Assembly (NCBI GenBank): GCA_016873655.1
Contig: VGWI01000008.1
Coordinates: 1 to 53,574 of the forward strand
Length of the DNA: 53,574 nucleotides
Source of the DNA: Lentisphaerota bacterium
GTDB taxonomy: Bacteria > Verrucomicrobiota > Kiritimatiellia > UBA8416 > VGWI01
Direction of reading: 5' to 3'
The stretch's first letter is position 1, and each line of letters starts with the position of its first letter. Positions 6,464 to 16,127 of the stretch are shown here, in pieces. Below the pieces are notes generated by a model. That model was not told the DNA's origin, searched no databases, and worked only from the letters and a program-made list of their open reading frames with translations. The position numbers and the translations under genes are program-made.

Positions 6464-8953
6464 TCATTTCGAAGTGCCCGACTTCCTGCGCCTGAATCTT
6501 ATCGTCCCGCCGGAAGCCGTCACCTGGATGCTTCCCGCGCCCTGAAGACCGCCCTTCAGCAACTCCTCAGCCAGCGGATCTTCGACATGGTGCTCTATCG
6601 CGCGCCGCATGGGCCGCGCCCCCAGATCAGGGCTGAAGCCTTTGTCCATCAGCAGGTTCCGTGCGGTCTCGGAGAAACTGATCTTCCGGCCTCCCGCGGC
6701 GAGGCGATCCTTGACCTTTGCAAGCTCGAGATCGAGGATGGACTCCACGTCCGCTCTTCCCAGTTGGCGGAACACAATCACGTCGTCGAACCGGTTCAGC
6801 AGCTCCGGCTTGAAGGCGCGTCTCGCATCCTCCATCATCTGCGCTTTCATCCTCTCGTAGTCCCCGGATTCCCCGCCCGTTTCGGAAAACCCCAGGCCGC
6901 CGCTGCGCCTGGCCAGATCCATCCCTAGATTCGATGTGAGAATGATGACGGTGTTCCGGAAATCAACCTGACGGCCGAGACTGTCGGTAAGTTTCCCTTC
7001 CTCCAAGATCTGCAGAAGCATGTGCATCACATCCGGATGCGCCTTCTCGACTTCGTCGAACAGCACAACCGAGTAAGGACGGCGTCGGACTTTCTCGGTC
7101 AACTGACCGCCTTCTTCATGCCCGACATAGCCAGGCGGAGATCCTACCAGGCGCGATACGGTGAATTTCTCCATGTACTCAGACATGTCGAGTTGTATCA
7201 GCGCTTTCACGTCGCCGAACATGAACTCGGCCAGCGTCTTGGCCAGCAGGGTCTTCCCGACGCCGGTCGGCCCGAGGAATATGAACGAACCGATCGGGCG
7301 GGCCGGATCCTTCAGGTCCGCATGCGAGCGTCGCAGCGCGCGTGATATCGAAGCCACAGCCTCGGACTGGCCGATCACTCTTGATGACAGCTCTCTCTCC
7401 ATGTCGAGCAGTCGGGCCAGTTCACGGCCCTCCATCCGCTTCAGAGGCACGCCCGCCCACTTGGATATCACCGTCATCACATCTTCCGCGGTAACTGTGA
7501 CGACCTGCTCGGCGTTCTCTTCCTTCCACTTGGCCACGACCGCATCCAGCGTCTCCTGTTTCTTGCGCTCGGAATCCCTGTGCTGAGCGGCCTCTTCAAA
7601 ACGTTGTTCCCGGATCGCGGTCTCCTTCTTCACCCGCAGTTCCTCGATCTCCAACTCCTTCTCACGCAAGTCGGGAGACCGCGTGGTCGCCATTATCCTC
7701 GCCCGCGATCCCGCTTCGTCGATCGTGTCTATGGCCTTGTCGGGCAGGAATCTGCCCGTCAGGTACCTGTCAGACAGCCGCGCCGCCGCATCGAGCGCCT
7801 CGTCGGTGTACTTCACCTTGTGGTGCGACTCGTATTTCTCACGTATCCCGCTCAGTATGCTCACGGTCTGCTCGACGGTGGGCTCCTCTATGCGCACTGC
7901 CTGGAAGCGCCGCTCGAGCGCGCTGTCCTTCTCAATGTATTTGCGGTACTCGTTGAGCGTGGTGGCGCCGACGCACTGGAGTTCTCCACGGGCAAGCGCG
8001 GGCTTTATTATGTTGGACGCATCCATCGCGCCCTCCGCCGATCCGGCGCCAACGATGGTATGCAGTTCATCGATGAACAGGATGATGTTCCCCGCCTTGC
8101 GAATCTCGTCCATCACCGCCTTGATTCGCTCCTCGAACTGACCGCGGTATTTCGTACCCGCGATCATCAACGCCATGTCGAGCGTTATCACCTTCCGGTT
8201 GCGCATCAATTCGGGGACATTGCCTGTAACTATCGCCTGGGCCAGCCCTTCCACAACCGCCGTCTTGCCGACTCCGGCCTCGCCCAGCAGGACGGGGTTG
8301 TTCTTGTTGCGGCGGCAGAGAATCTGGATCACCCTCTCCAGCTCGTCCTCGCGCCCCACAACTGGATCGAGCCCAGCCTTCCTCGCAAGAGCGGTGAGAT
8401 CGCGGCCGAACGCGTCAAGCGCGGGTGTCTTGGACTGCGAAGGCTTGGGTTGCTCTGGCGCGCCATCCGACACACGCTTCTCCTGCTCCTCCTCGCCCGT
8501 ACGCTCGAAGTTGGGATCCAGCTCGCGCATTGTTTCGGCCCGAACCGTTTCGGGATCGACATCCATGTTTCGGAGAACCTGCGCGGCCACTCCCTCTCCA
8601 TCCCTCAGCAGGCCGAGAAGAAGGTGCTCTGTGCCTACGTACGAGTGGTTCATTGCCTGTGCTTCGGCAATGGCAAGCTGAAGAACCTTCTTCGCGCGCG
8701 GAGTAAACGGCAGATTGCCGACCGTCTTGGTCTCCGGTCCCTGCCCAACAGCCTGCTCGACCTCCATCCGCACGGCTTCCAGAGAAACTCCCAGCTTCTC
8801 CAGCACGCTCACCGCAACGCCCTCTCCAAGCGCCACGAGCCCGAGAAGTAGGTGTTCGGTGCCAACATAAGGATGATTGAAATTGTCGGCCTCTCGGCGC
8901 GCGAGCTGGATCACCCTCTGCGCGCGCGGCGTGAAGTTCGCAAAACCGTTCAT
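6464..8953 (-). CDS. clpC: ATP-dependent Clp protease ATP-binding subunit ClpC
   Basis: Hexameric AAA+ unfoldase that feeds substrates to ClpP; in bacteria with McsB it recognises phospho-arginine-tagged proteins. The 829-residue product has the duplicated Clp N-domain (about 1-145, with two [11 protein letters not shown] repeats), the first AAA domain (Walker A G-E-A-G-V-G-K-T at 224-231, Walker B I-L-F-I-D-E-L-H), a UVR/M-domain insertion ([13 protein letters not shown]), and the second AAA domain (Walker A G-P-T-G-V-G-K-T near 560). A G-L-G-F loop is in the position of the ClpP-docking tripeptide. The M-domain is short, as in ClpC, not ClpB. The ATG overlaps the mcsB stop (ATGA). No clpP gene is in the window. 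Confidence 0.97.
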   Translation of the reverse strand: MNGFANFTPRAQRVIQLARREADNFNHPYVGTEHLLLGLVALGEGVAVSVLEKLGVSLEAVRMEVEQAVGQGPETKTVGNLPFTPRAKKVLQLAIAEAQAMNHSYVGTEHLLLGLLRDGEGVAAQVLRNMDVDPETVRAETMRELDPNFERTGEEEQEKRVSDGAPEQPKPSQSKTPALDAFGRDLTALARKAGLDPVVGREDELERVIQILCRRNKNNPVLLGEAGVGKTAVVEGLAQAIVTGNVPELMRNRKVITLDMALMIAGTKYRGQFEERIKAVMDEIRKAGNIILFIDELHTIVGAGSAEGAMDASNIIKPALARGELQCVGATTLNEYRKYIEKDSALERRFQAVRIEEPTVEQTVSILSGIREKYESHHKVKYTDEALDAAARLSDRYLTGRFLPDKAIDTIDEAGSRARIMATTRSPDLREKELEIEELRVKKETAIREQRFEEAAQHRDSERKKQETLDAVVAKWKEENAEQVVTVTAEDVMTVISKWAGVPLKRMEGRELARLLDMERELSSRVIGQSEAVASISRALRRSHADLKDPARPIGSFIFLGPTGVGKTLLAKTLAEFMFGDVKALIQLDMSEYMEKFTVSRLVGSPPGYVGHEEGGQLTEKVRRRPYSVVLFDEVEKAHPDVMHMLLQILEEGKLTDSLGRQVDFRNTVIILTSNLGMDLARRSGGLGFSETGGESGDYERMKAQMMEDARRAFKPELLNRFDDVIVFRQLGRADVESILDLELAKVKDRLAAGGRKISFSETARNLLMDKGFSPDLGARPMRRAIEHHVEDPLAEELLKGGLQGAGSIQVTASGGTIRFRRRKSGTSK

Positions 8954-10041
8954 AGTCTGTCGCTCCCCGCCCCGGAAACTCCGGGCCTAAGCCTCATGCC
9001 GCGCAGCCTGTTCCTCACCGACGAGGCGCGCACCTGGTCACGTTCGTACGATTCCAGGCTGCGGCCGGCATCCTTCTGCAGATGACCGGGCTGCGTAAGC
9101 AACATGACCTGGTTGATGAGCGAGTCGCTGACCCCGCGTACCAGCCCCATTTCCCGCCCCAGCCTGAGAGCCGAAAGCAGGTCCAGCGCCTCTGAAGAGG
9201 AAAGAAGCCCAGCATGCTCCACTATTGCGTAGGACCTCGCCACCTGATCGAACAGCCTGAGGCTGTCCTCTTCGATCAGCCGGGCGCGGGCGTTCATCTC
9301 GTGCTCAGTCAAGTCGTTCACCATGCGCTTCAACGACGCAACAATGTCGCTTTCCGACAGGCCGAGCGACGCCCGGTTGGAGACCTGAAACATGTTGCCG
9401 TATGCAGCAGTTCCCTCGCCCAGCAGCCCTCTCACCTCGAAGCCCGTCGCATTCAGCCCTTTCACGACGCTGTCCACTTCTTCCGTGAGACGCAGTCCTG
9501 GCAGATGCATCATCGCGCTGACACGCAGGCCGGTGCCGACGTTGGTGGGACAGGCCGTGAGATATCCCAGTTCCGGCGAAAATGCGTACTCGACGCGACT
9601 TTCGATCTCCGTGTCAACCGCGTCAAGCGCCTGCCACACCTCTTCGGGATGAAAGCCGGACACCATGGACTGAAGACGCAGGTGGTCCTCTTCGTTGATC
9701 ATCATGGCAAAGCGCCCCTCGGCAGCCACGACGAGCGCGCTGCCTTCGGGCCTGTCCGCCAGTTCACTGCTGATCAGGCGACGTTCCTTCAACACCTCCC
9801 GATCGACGGCCTCTATCGTCTCAAGATCCACAAACACGGCATCCGGAACCGTCTTGAGGTCCGAGAACACGGACCTGAGCGTCTGTCTCAAGCGCTTGCG
9901 GTCGTCTTCTCCCGCAGCCGGCGGGAACGAAAAACCCGATATGTTTCGCGCCAGCCTGGCACGCGTGCTCACCACGACTCCGTGAGCAGCAGGCGAATCC
10001 AACCACGCGACTGAGTTGCGGACCAGCTGCTCTATGATCAT
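8950..10041 (-). CDS. mcsB: Protein arginine kinase McsB
   Basis: Phosphorylates arginine side chains of damaged or regulatory proteins, marking them for ClpC-ClpP degradation. The 363-residue product is a phosphagen-kinase-fold protein. S-T-R-A-R-L-A-R-N at 25-33 is the conserved nucleotide-binding segment, and C164 in [10 protein letters not shown] is the catalytic loop cysteine. R-D-Q-V-R-A at 334-339 matches the RDxxRA motif of the allosteric phospho-arginine pocket in true McsB, absent from creatine/arginine kinases. It overlaps mcsA upstream and clpC downstream by four bases each, so the three proteins are translationally coupled. All signature residues look intact. Confidence 0.97.
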   Translation of the reverse strand: MIIEQLVRNSVAWLDSPAAHGVVVSTRARLARNISGFSFPPAAGEDDRKRLRQTLRSVFSDLKTVPDAVFVDLETIEAVDREVLKERRLISSELADRPEGSALVVAAEGRFAMMINEEDHLRLQSMVSGFHPEEVWQALDAVDTEIESRVEYAFSPELGYLTACPTNVGTGLRVSAMMHLPGLRLTEEVDSVVKGLNATGFEVRGLLGEGTAAYGNMFQVSNRASLGLSESDIVASLKRMVNDLTEHEMNARARLIEEDSLRLFDQVARSYAIVEHAGLLSSSEALDLLSALRLGREMGLVRGVSDSLINQVMLLTQPGHLQKDAGRSLESYERDQVRASSVRNRLRGMRLRPGVSGAGSDRL

Positions 10042-10529
10042 GGCGAGACACTCCCGGCATCCGCCGCCCTCAAATCACGGATTCTGTCGCGAAGGTGCGC
10101 GGCCTGTTCGAAATCCTCAGTCTCGATCGCCCGCTTGAGCCCGACTTCAAGAGCCTGAAGCTCTATCTTCTTCTCCTCCTTGCGGGGGACTTTGCCGGCA
10201 TGTCTAGGCCCCTTGTGCGCGTCGGCTATCAGTGGAGTCACGTCATCGGCAAAAGTCCTGTAGCACGTCGGGCACCCAAGCCGGGTGCTCTTCTGGTAGT
10301 CGGATCTCGTCGTTCCGCAGCCGCCGCACTTTCTCTCTCCAGTTGCACGAGGCGAAGCCTTCTCCACCTCAAGCCCGAAAAGAAAATCCGTGATGTTCAG
10401 CGGGGAATGCACATCCAGACCGTTGCGGGCCGCACATGCCTCGCACAGGTGCAGTTCACGAGCACTGCCGTTCACGGCCTGTTTCACGTGCACCGTTGCA
10501 TCAGCTTGCTGACAGAACTGGCATTTCAC
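10038..10529 (-). CDS. mcsA: McsA-like zinc-finger activator of protein arginine kinase (UvrB/UvrC motif)
   Basis: Adaptor and activator of McsB. The 163-residue product has four CxxC pairs (C3/C6, C29/C32, C68/C71, C86/C89) suited to bind two zinc ions, followed by a UVR helical hairpin near 122-150 (A-I-E-T-E-D-F-E-Q-A-A-H-L-R-D). The start is placed at GTG 10529, where the first CxxC begins two residues later and a weak AGGCGGG lies upstream; the longer open frame would run back through the tRNA-Leu gene and cannot be coding. Overlaps mcsB by ATGA. It is 67 bp downstream of tRNA-Leu with no clear promoter between, so it may be read from the tRNA promoter. Confidence 0.9.
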   Translation of the reverse strand: MKCQFCQQADATVHVKQAVNGSARELHLCEACAARNGLDVHSPLNITDFLFGLEVEKASPRATGERKCGGCGTTRSDYQKSTRLGCPTCYRTFADDVTPLIADAHKGPRHAGKVPRKEEKKIELQALEVGLKRAIETEDFEQAAHLRDRIRDLRAADAGSVSP

Positions 10530-10596
10530 CGGTTGGCCCGCCTGTGAGAAAACATTCCGGCCCGGTGTCCCGAGCCTAACACGTTCTGAATCAAGA

Positions 10597-10684
10597 TGGT
10601 GCACCCGGAGGGATTTGAACCCCCACGCCCTCAACGGGCACAAGGACCTGAACCTTGCGTGTATGCCAATTTCACCACGGGTGC
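10597..10684 (-). tRNA. tRNA-Leu (anticodon CAG)
   Basis: An 88-nt type II tRNA including an encoded CCA. The acceptor stem GCACCCG pairs with CGGGTGC, the anticodon stem CAAGG/CCTTG closes the loop TTCAGGT with anticodon CAG, and the long variable arm TGCCC-GTTG-GGGCG is typical of leucine tRNA. The T-loop GTTCAAATC is present. It is promoted from 10712-10739 and precedes mcsA by 67 bp on the same strand. Confidence 0.96.
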
Positions 10685-10711
10685 ACAGTTCGTCAACGGA
10701 AACCCGGCAAT

Positions 10712-10739
10712 GTTATAGGAAGCGCTTCAACCGGGTCAA
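10712..10739 (-). promoter_or_regulatory. Sigma-70-type promoter of tRNA-Leu (and perhaps mcsA-mcsB-clpC)
   Basis: On the minus strand TTGACC (10734-10739), 16 bp spacer, TATAAC (10712-10717); near-consensus. Predicted start near 10705, about 20 nt before the mature tRNA 5' end. No terminator is visible between the tRNA and mcsA. Confidence 0.65.
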
Positions 10740-10757
10740 GCACCCAAAGAAGGCCGC

Positions 10758-11675
10758 TCAATCGTCGGACCTGCCCCGGTTCAAAAGCCGGCGCCATGCC
10801 CTTTTCAGAGCCGGCTCCTGCTTCAGGGGCTGGATGTCGGTCAGGACCTTCTCGGAAGGCCCCGTGCCGTCGCTTCTGGGGTAAGGTTCGCCGTGCGGAA
10901 GATGAAGTGTCTGGTCAACGAAATGCACTCCGGCCCCCGAAACGGAAAGCACCGAACGGGCGAAGCAGTCCCTGCCCATCTGGTGTACCACGCGGACAAT
11001 GCCGCCCGGCTCTATGTCCATCTCCGGATGGGTCACCCGCAGCAATCGGCCAAGGTTGAACACACCGTAGTTCAGCCCCTCATCTTCGTCGTCAACAACA
11101 AGAAAGAGCCATTCCGCCGGGTGCCCCCTATCCGGGCGATGCCAGTATCTCAGACTGTAGGTAAGCACGCGGTCAGGGTACCCGGGCACAGACCGCTGCT
11201 GCCTCGTGATCTCTATGCCCCCAACCACGTCAAACAAAATCTTCTCGGAACGGTACGATGCACTGCCCAAACGGAACTCAACACTTATCGCATACTTGCC
11301 CTGCGCGAGCGGCCCGAACCACTTCGTGACATCGAAGTGCACTAGTTCCTTCGCACCGGAGCGGAGCCTGAAAGGTCTGATTCCAGGCCTGTCTTCCTCT
11401 TCCGGAAGCTGTCCGCCCGGCAAACGCTCCAGCACCGGCTTCAGGGTTACATCGCGGTTCTCCGAGGGATCGACGACCGAAATCTCATCAAACCCGGAAT
11501 TCCGTACGGTCACAAAAGCATGAATGTTCTCGAACTTCAGATAGGAGCGATGCTCCATCTGGACCGCCATGCCCAAGTCGCCCGGGCCGATCGCGTTCGC
11601 CCGTATGGCGAGTGCCAGAAAAACCGGCACCATTGCCAGCAGCACCTTCATACGCCTGCGCGGCTGCAGCGCCAT
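10758..11675 (-). CDS. Exported protein of unknown function
   Basis: A 305-residue protein that I do not recognise. Residues 1-28 form a signal peptide (R-R-R-M-K, hydrophobic core, cleavage after A-N-A), so it is periplasmic or outer-membrane associated. The body is rich in alternating hydrophobic/polar stretches compatible with beta-sandwich folds (for example V-H-F-D-V and Y-A-I-S-V-E-F), and the C-terminal 30 residues are basic. The start ATG at 11675 sits in a TGATG junction with the gmhA stop; a GTG at 11678 is an alternative. Coupling to gmhA suggests an envelope role but does not prove it. Confidence 0.7.
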   Translation of the reverse strand: MALQPRRRMKVLLAMVPVFLALAIRANAIGPGDLGMAVQMEHRSYLKFENIHAFVTVRNSGFDEISVVDPSENRDVTLKPVLERLPGGQLPEEEDRPGIRPFRLRSGAKELVHFDVTKWFGPLAQGKYAISVEFRLGSASYRSEKILFDVVGGIEITRQQRSVPGYPDRVLTYSLRYWHRPDRGHPAEWLFLVVDDEDEGLNYGVFNLGRLLRVTHPEMDIEPGGIVRVVHQMGRDCFARSVLSVSGAGVHFVDQTLHLPHGEPYPRSDGTGPSEKVLTDIQPLKQEPALKRAWRRLLNRGRSDD

Positions 11676-12268
11676 CACTCTCCCCCCTCGGCCGGGAAAG
11701 CATTCTCGACGGCATCCAGCATGAGGTGGAGAAGCACCTGGTGCGCCTCCTGAATTCGCTCGGTCTTGTCGCCCGCCACGATTATCTCAACGTCGGCAAG
11801 CCCTGCCAGAGCTCCGCCGTCCCGGCCAAGAAGCGCGATCACGAAGAGCCCGCCGCCTCTCGCCGCTTCCGCCGCCAGCTTCAGGTTGCGGGCCGAACCG
11901 CTGGTGCTGAACAGAACAAGCAAGTCACCCTTTGTGCCAAGCCCCTCTATCTGACGCGAAAACACTCTGTCGTAACCGAAGTCGTTCGCAATACACGTCA
12001 AGGCTGTGGGATCGGCCGCCAGACACGTTGACGGCAGCGACCTGCGGTTCGACCTGAACCGGCCGACCAACTCCTCCGCCATGTGCAACGCCTCGGAGGC
12101 GCTGCCGCCGTTGCCCGCGGTGAGAACTTTGCCACCCAGGCGCAAGACGGAAACGAGCATATCGGCCGCCCGTTCGATCGCGGGCACATGCCCGATGAGC
12201 GACCCTATGCATCTCGCACTGTCTTCTATGCTCACGCGCATTCCCGAAACATCGCCTGAACCGGTCAC
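11675..12268 (-). CDS. gmhA: SIS-domain sedoheptulose-7-phosphate isomerase
   Basis: Converts sedoheptulose 7-phosphate to D-glycero-manno-heptose 7-phosphate, the first step of ADP-heptose synthesis for LPS inner core. The 197-residue product has the SIS-domain pattern of GmhA: G-N-G-G-S-A-S-E-A-L-H-M-A-E-E-L-V-G-R, then L-F-S-T-S-G-S-A-R-N and the C-terminal I-Q-E-A-H-Q-V-L-L-H. The start is GTG 12268 with GGAGG six bases upstream. An internal ATG at residue 10 is less well placed. It agrees with waaF (heptosyltransferase) elsewhere in the window. A DnaA-initiator-associating DiaA paralogue is possible but the context favours GmhA. Confidence 0.88.
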   Translation of the reverse strand: MTGSGDVSGMRVSIEDSARCIGSLIGHVPAIERAADMLVSVLRLGGKVLTAGNGGSASEALHMAEELVGRFRSNRRSLPSTCLAADPTALTCIANDFGYDRVFSRQIEGLGTKGDLLVLFSTSGSARNLKLAAEAARGGGLFVIALLGRDGGALAGLADVEIIVAGDKTERIQEAHQVLLHLMLDAVENAFPAEGGE

Positions 12269-12506
12269 TTTGCCCCTCCCGTTCCCGAGTTCGCCGCCGC
12301 AAGTCCTTCTCGCGACGCGAATCTAACACCGGCCACGCCGCGTGTCCATCGCTCCGGAGCGGCGGATGAACTTCGTTCCTCGACCGACAGCCCGGGCTAA
12401 GATGTTCGCGGGACACGGCTTGCCGCCTGCGCGCCGTCCAGACGCGAAGCGCTGCCCCAGAAATGGCTTTCCTCATACATCTCCAAGCGCCTACGATGCG
12501 CACGCT

Positions 12507-15500
12507 ATGAGCTCCGACCGGTTCGTACATCTCCACGTTCACACGAGCTACAGCATGCTCGACGGCGCGTGCCGCATAGAGGACCTGGCGGAGAGTTCGG
12601 CCCGTATGGACATGCCGGCAATCGCCATAACCGACCACGGATCCCTCTATGGAGCAATCGAGTTCTACAAGACCATCCGCGCCAAGGGAGTGAAACCGAT
12701 TATAGGCTGCGAAGTATACGTTACGCCGGGCAGACTACACTCCAAAGGCACCCAGGAAGACGCCCGCAACAACCACCTCGTCCTGCTGGCCGCTGACATC
12801 ACCGGGTACCACAACCTTGTGAAGCTTGTGACCACCGCTCACGTGGAAGGCTACTACTACAAGCCTCGGATAGACCGCGAACTGCTTTCCCGGCACAGCC
12901 GCGGCCTGATCGGTCTTTCCGCCTGTCTGAAAGGCGAAATCGCCTCCGAACTGTGCCGCAACCATGAAGACGCAGCCGCCAGTATCGCCGCCGCTTACGC
13001 GGACATACTGGGGCCCGGCAACTTTTTCCTGGAACTTCAGGACCACGGCATCCCCGAACAGAAGCAGGTCAACAGCATGCTGCTCTCGGTCTCAAAGCAT
13101 ACCGGCATCCCGCTCGTGGCCACCAATGACGTCCACTACATCAAGAAGGAACACGCCGCAGCGCATGAGATACTCCTATGCCTGCAGACCCAGACCGTAA
13201 TGTCGGACACGAAAAGGATGCGATATCCTTCCGACCAGTTCTTCCTGAAGTCCAGAAAGGAGATGGAGTCACTGTTCGGTGAATTCCCGGAAGTCCTGGA
13301 TATCACCATTGAAATAGCTGAACGCTGCGCCCTGGATATTCTGGCTCCGGAGTTCAACCAGTCCCACTTCCCCTCATTCCATATACCGGACGGCAGCAGT
13401 CCGAGGGAATACATCGTCAGCATAGCCCGCGATGGGCTCAAGCGCAGGTACGGGATCTCCGACCCGTCCAAACCCGCGAATGACGACCAGAAACACGCCC
13501 TGCAACGCTTTGAACGAGAACTGGACGTCATTGATAAGACCCATTTTCTGAACTACTATCTTGTGGTATGGGACTTCATAAGGTTCGCCCGCGAGAACGG
13601 AATCCCCGTCGGGCCGGGCCGTGGATCAGGCGGCGGCAGCTTGGTCGCCTACTTGATGGGCATCACGGACATAGACCCGCTTCGCTACAATCTTCTCTTC
13701 GAGCGGTTCCTGAATCCCGAACGCGTTTCACCGCCCGACTTCGACATAGACTTCTGCCAGGCGCGGCGGGGTGAGGTCATCGAGTACGTTAAACGCCGTT
13801 ACGGCGAAAAGAATGTCGCACAGATCATCACGTTCGGATCGCTCGGCCCGAAGACCGTCATCCGTGACATCGGGCGCGTGCTCGAGATCCCGTACGCCAA
13901 GTGCGACCAGATATCAAAGACGATCCCGGATGATCCCAAGGCAACGCTCGAGTCTTCTTTGAAATCCAGCCCTGACTTCAAGAAATCGTACGAGAGCGAT
14001 CCCGACTGCCGCAGAATCGTTGACTACGGTTTTGTGCTCGAAGGGCTCCAGAGGAACCAGGGCACGCACGCCGCGGGCGTCGTGATAAGTGAGAAGCCGC
14101 TGGTAGACATTATCCCCCTCTCTCAGGACAAGGAACACAACCGCGTAACCCAATACCCCATGGGGCCCCTGAGCGAGTTGGGCCTTCTGAAGATGGATTT
14201 TCTTGGCCTGAAGACGCTCACGGTGATCAAGGAAGCCGTCGATCTCGTAAAAGAGACTCGCGGCGTCTCAATTGACCTCAGCTCGATGGCCCCGGATGAC
14301 AAGGCCACATACGAGATGCTCGCCAAAGGGGACGCAGTTGGAGTGTTCCAGCTTGATAGCGCCGGTATGCGCGACCTCGTGAGGCGAGTCGGGGTAGACC
14401 GCATAGAGAACCTGATAGCCGTTCTGGCCCTGTACCGGCCGGGACCACTTCAGGGCGGAATGGTCGACGACTACGTCGAAAGAAAGCACGGAAGAAAGCC
14501 CGTAACCTATTTCGACGAACGGGTGAAAAGCGTTCTCGAGGAGACGTACGGAATCATCGTTTATCAGGAACAGGTGATGCAAGCCGCCCAGGTACTCGCA
14601 GGATTCACGCTTGGCGCCGCCGACAGCATGCGCAAGGCAATGGGCAAGAAGGACGAGAAGAGCTTGGCTGAACAACGCAGGCTTTTCGTTGATGGCTGCG
14701 TGAAGAACGGCATCGGCGCCAACAAGGCAAACGACGTGTTTGACCTCATCGTCAAGTTTGCCGGTTACGGATTCAACAAGTCGCACAGCGCGGCCTATGC
14801 GATCGTCTCCTACCAGACCGCCTACCTGAAGGCCAACTACCCGCCCGAGTTCATGTGCGCACTGCTCTCAAGCGAAATCGGCAACTTCGACAAGATCCCC
14901 GTCTTCATCACCGAGTCTCAAGCAATGGGGCTGGGAATACTTCCGCCGGACGTCAACCGCTCAGGAGTGCGCTTTCTCCCGGAAGACGGCGCCGTCAGAT
15001 TCGGCCTGGCCGGGATCAAGAACGTCGGAGTTGGCGCTGCGGAAGCAATAGTGGCGGAACGCGAAAAAGGCGGCCGTTTCACCTCGCTGCTGGACCTGTG
15101 CATGCGCGTGGATGGCACCCTTCTCAACCGCAAAGCGCTCGAAAGCCTTGCCCGCTGCGGCGCATGTGACAGCCTCGGAGCGCATCGCGCACGTCTGTTC
15201 AATGGCATCGAACAGGTGATGGCCAGAGCAGCCGCAGCCACCCGTGACAGGGAAGCGGGTCAGGCCAGCCTGTTTGATCTCATGGGGCCATCTGAAGGAG
15301 TAGCGTTCGAACTGCCGGAAACCCCCAAGTGGCATGAGAGTGAGCTGCTCTCCGCCGAGAAGGACCTGCTTGGCGTCTACATGTCAGGCCACCCGCTGTC
15401 CAAGTTCTCATGCCTGATGCGAAGATACGGATTCACTTCTTCGGCCGAAATCTTGCGGGAAGACGGGCCCGAGCAAGTCCGCTTCGGCGGCATTGTCTCC

Positions 15501-16052
15501 AAGCTGGACAGACGAGTTGCCAAGGAATCGCAGCGCTACTACGCGCGGATGGAGTTGGAAGACCTTGAAGGCTGCGTCGAGGCCATGGCGTTCCCTGACA
15601 CGTACGATCAGTGTTCCGGAGTTCTTCAACAGGATGCGGCGGTCGTGGTCTGCGGCGATGTCAGAAGGACAGACAAGGCATCCATAGTCGCGCGGGAGAT
15701 CTACCCGCTCTCCGAATCGCCGCGTCTGTTCGCCAAGGCGCTGCACATCAAGATCCCGGCCGTTGGTTCGGATGGAGAGCGGATGGAAGAGCTGCGCTCT
15801 CTGCTGAAGAAACACCCGGGAGACGTGAAGGTCGTCATCTGCCTGGTCTTTCCATCGAACGCGAAGGTGTTTGTGGAGACTCACAGATCTTTTGAAGTAC
15901 TGCCCGATGAAGATCTTATCCATGGAATCGAACGCATCCTCGGAAAGGACAGCACCTACCTGCAGGTCCATCCCGGCACTTGCCTCAAGCCGCAGCCGAA
16001 GAAGACATGGAACAGGCAGAACGGAAGCAGAAACGGGACAGCATCCTCTTGA
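12507..16052 (+). CDS. dnaE: DNA polymerase III alpha subunit (DnaE)
   Basis: Catalytic subunit of the replicative polymerase, 1181 residues. The N-terminal PHP domain starts directly with F-V-H-L-H-V-H-T-S-Y-S-M-L-D-G, fixing the start near ATG 12507; longer frames from 12342 add unrelated residues. The palm motif P-D-F-D-I-D-F-C with its paired aspartates is in the middle third, with G-P-G-R-G-S-G-G-G-S just before. Y-Q-E-Q-V-M and the helix-hairpin-helix region (G-I-K-N-V-G-V-G-A-A) follow, then an OB-fold near the C-terminus (F-G-G-I-V-S-K-L-D). Length and layout match DnaE1-type enzymes. No Shine-Dalgarno is evident. Confidence 0.97.
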   Translation: MSSDRFVHLHVHTSYSMLDGACRIEDLAESSARMDMPAIAITDHGSLYGAIEFYKTIRAKGVKPIIGCEVYVTPGRLHSKGTQEDARNNHLVLLAADITGYHNLVKLVTTAHVEGYYYKPRIDRELLSRHSRGLIGLSACLKGEIASELCRNHEDAAASIAAAYADILGPGNFFLELQDHGIPEQKQVNSMLLSVSKHTGIPLVATNDVHYIKKEHAAAHEILLCLQTQTVMSDTKRMRYPSDQFFLKSRKEMESLFGEFPEVLDITIEIAERCALDILAPEFNQSHFPSFHIPDGSSPREYIVSIARDGLKRRYGISDPSKPANDDQKHALQRFERELDVIDKTHFLNYYLVVWDFIRFARENGIPVGPGRGSGGGSLVAYLMGITDIDPLRYNLLFERFLNPERVSPPDFDIDFCQARRGEVIEYVKRRYGEKNVAQIITFGSLGPKTVIRDIGRVLEIPYAKCDQISKTIPDDPKATLESSLKSSPDFKKSYESDPDCRRIVDYGFVLEGLQRNQGTHAAGVVISEKPLVDIIPLSQDKEHNRVTQYPMGPLSELGLLKMDFLGLKTLTVIKEAVDLVKETRGVSIDLSSMAPDDKATYEMLAKGDAVGVFQLDSAGMRDLVRRVGVDRIENLIAVLALYRPGPLQGGMVDDYVERKHGRKPVTYFDERVKSVLEETYGIIVYQEQVMQAAQVLAGFTLGAADSMRKAMGKKDEKSLAEQRRLFVDGCVKNGIGANKANDVFDLIVKFAGYGFNKSHSAAYAIVSYQTAYLKANYPPEFMCALLSSEIGNFDKIPVFITESQAMGLGILPPDVNRSGVRFLPEDGAVRFGLAGIKNVGVGAAEAIVAEREKGGRFTSLLDLCMRVDGTLLNRKALESLARCGACDSLGAHRARLFNGIEQVMARAAAATRDREAGQASLFDLMGPSEGVAFELPETPKWHESELLSAEKDLLGVYMSGHPLSKFSCLMRRYGFTSSAEILREDGPEQVRFGGIVSKLDRRVAKESQRYYARMELEDLEGCVEAMAFPDTYDQCSGVLQQDAAVVVCGDVRRTDKASIVAREIYPLSESPRLFAKALHIKIPAVGSDGERMEELRSLLKKHPGDVKVVICLVFPSNAKVFVETHRSFEVLPDEDLIHGIERILGKDSTYLQVHPGTCLKPQPKKTWNRQNGSRNGTASS

Positions 16053-16077
16053 CACCGAATATCGCGTGTCCGATTAT
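16049..16077 (+). promoter_or_regulatory. Sigma-70-type promoter of the GYF-like/coiled-coil gene cluster
   Basis: TTGACA (16049-16054), 17 bp, GATTAT (16072-16077). The -35 is a perfect consensus and overlaps the dnaE stop codon. Predicted start near 16084, 44 nt before the first gene. Confidence 0.55.
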
Positions 16078-16127
16078 GCTCCAACAGTTTATGCCTGACC
16101 GTCCTGCAACCGACGGGAGACCGCACG

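Noticed and set aside
7580-8851. 423-codon open frame on the plus strand opposite clpC
   Set aside because: It is antisense to a clear ClpC, its translation has no family features and high Arg/His content, as expected from GC-rich shadow frames.
10530-10643. Extended start of mcsA through the tRNA-Leu gene
   Set aside because: The extension translates the tRNA and has no homology with McsA; the GTG at 10529 fits the family N-terminus.
12342-12506. Upstream extension of dnaE by 55 residues
   Set aside because: The DnaE family begins at the PHP motif close after ATG 12507, and the added residues look like noncoding DNA.
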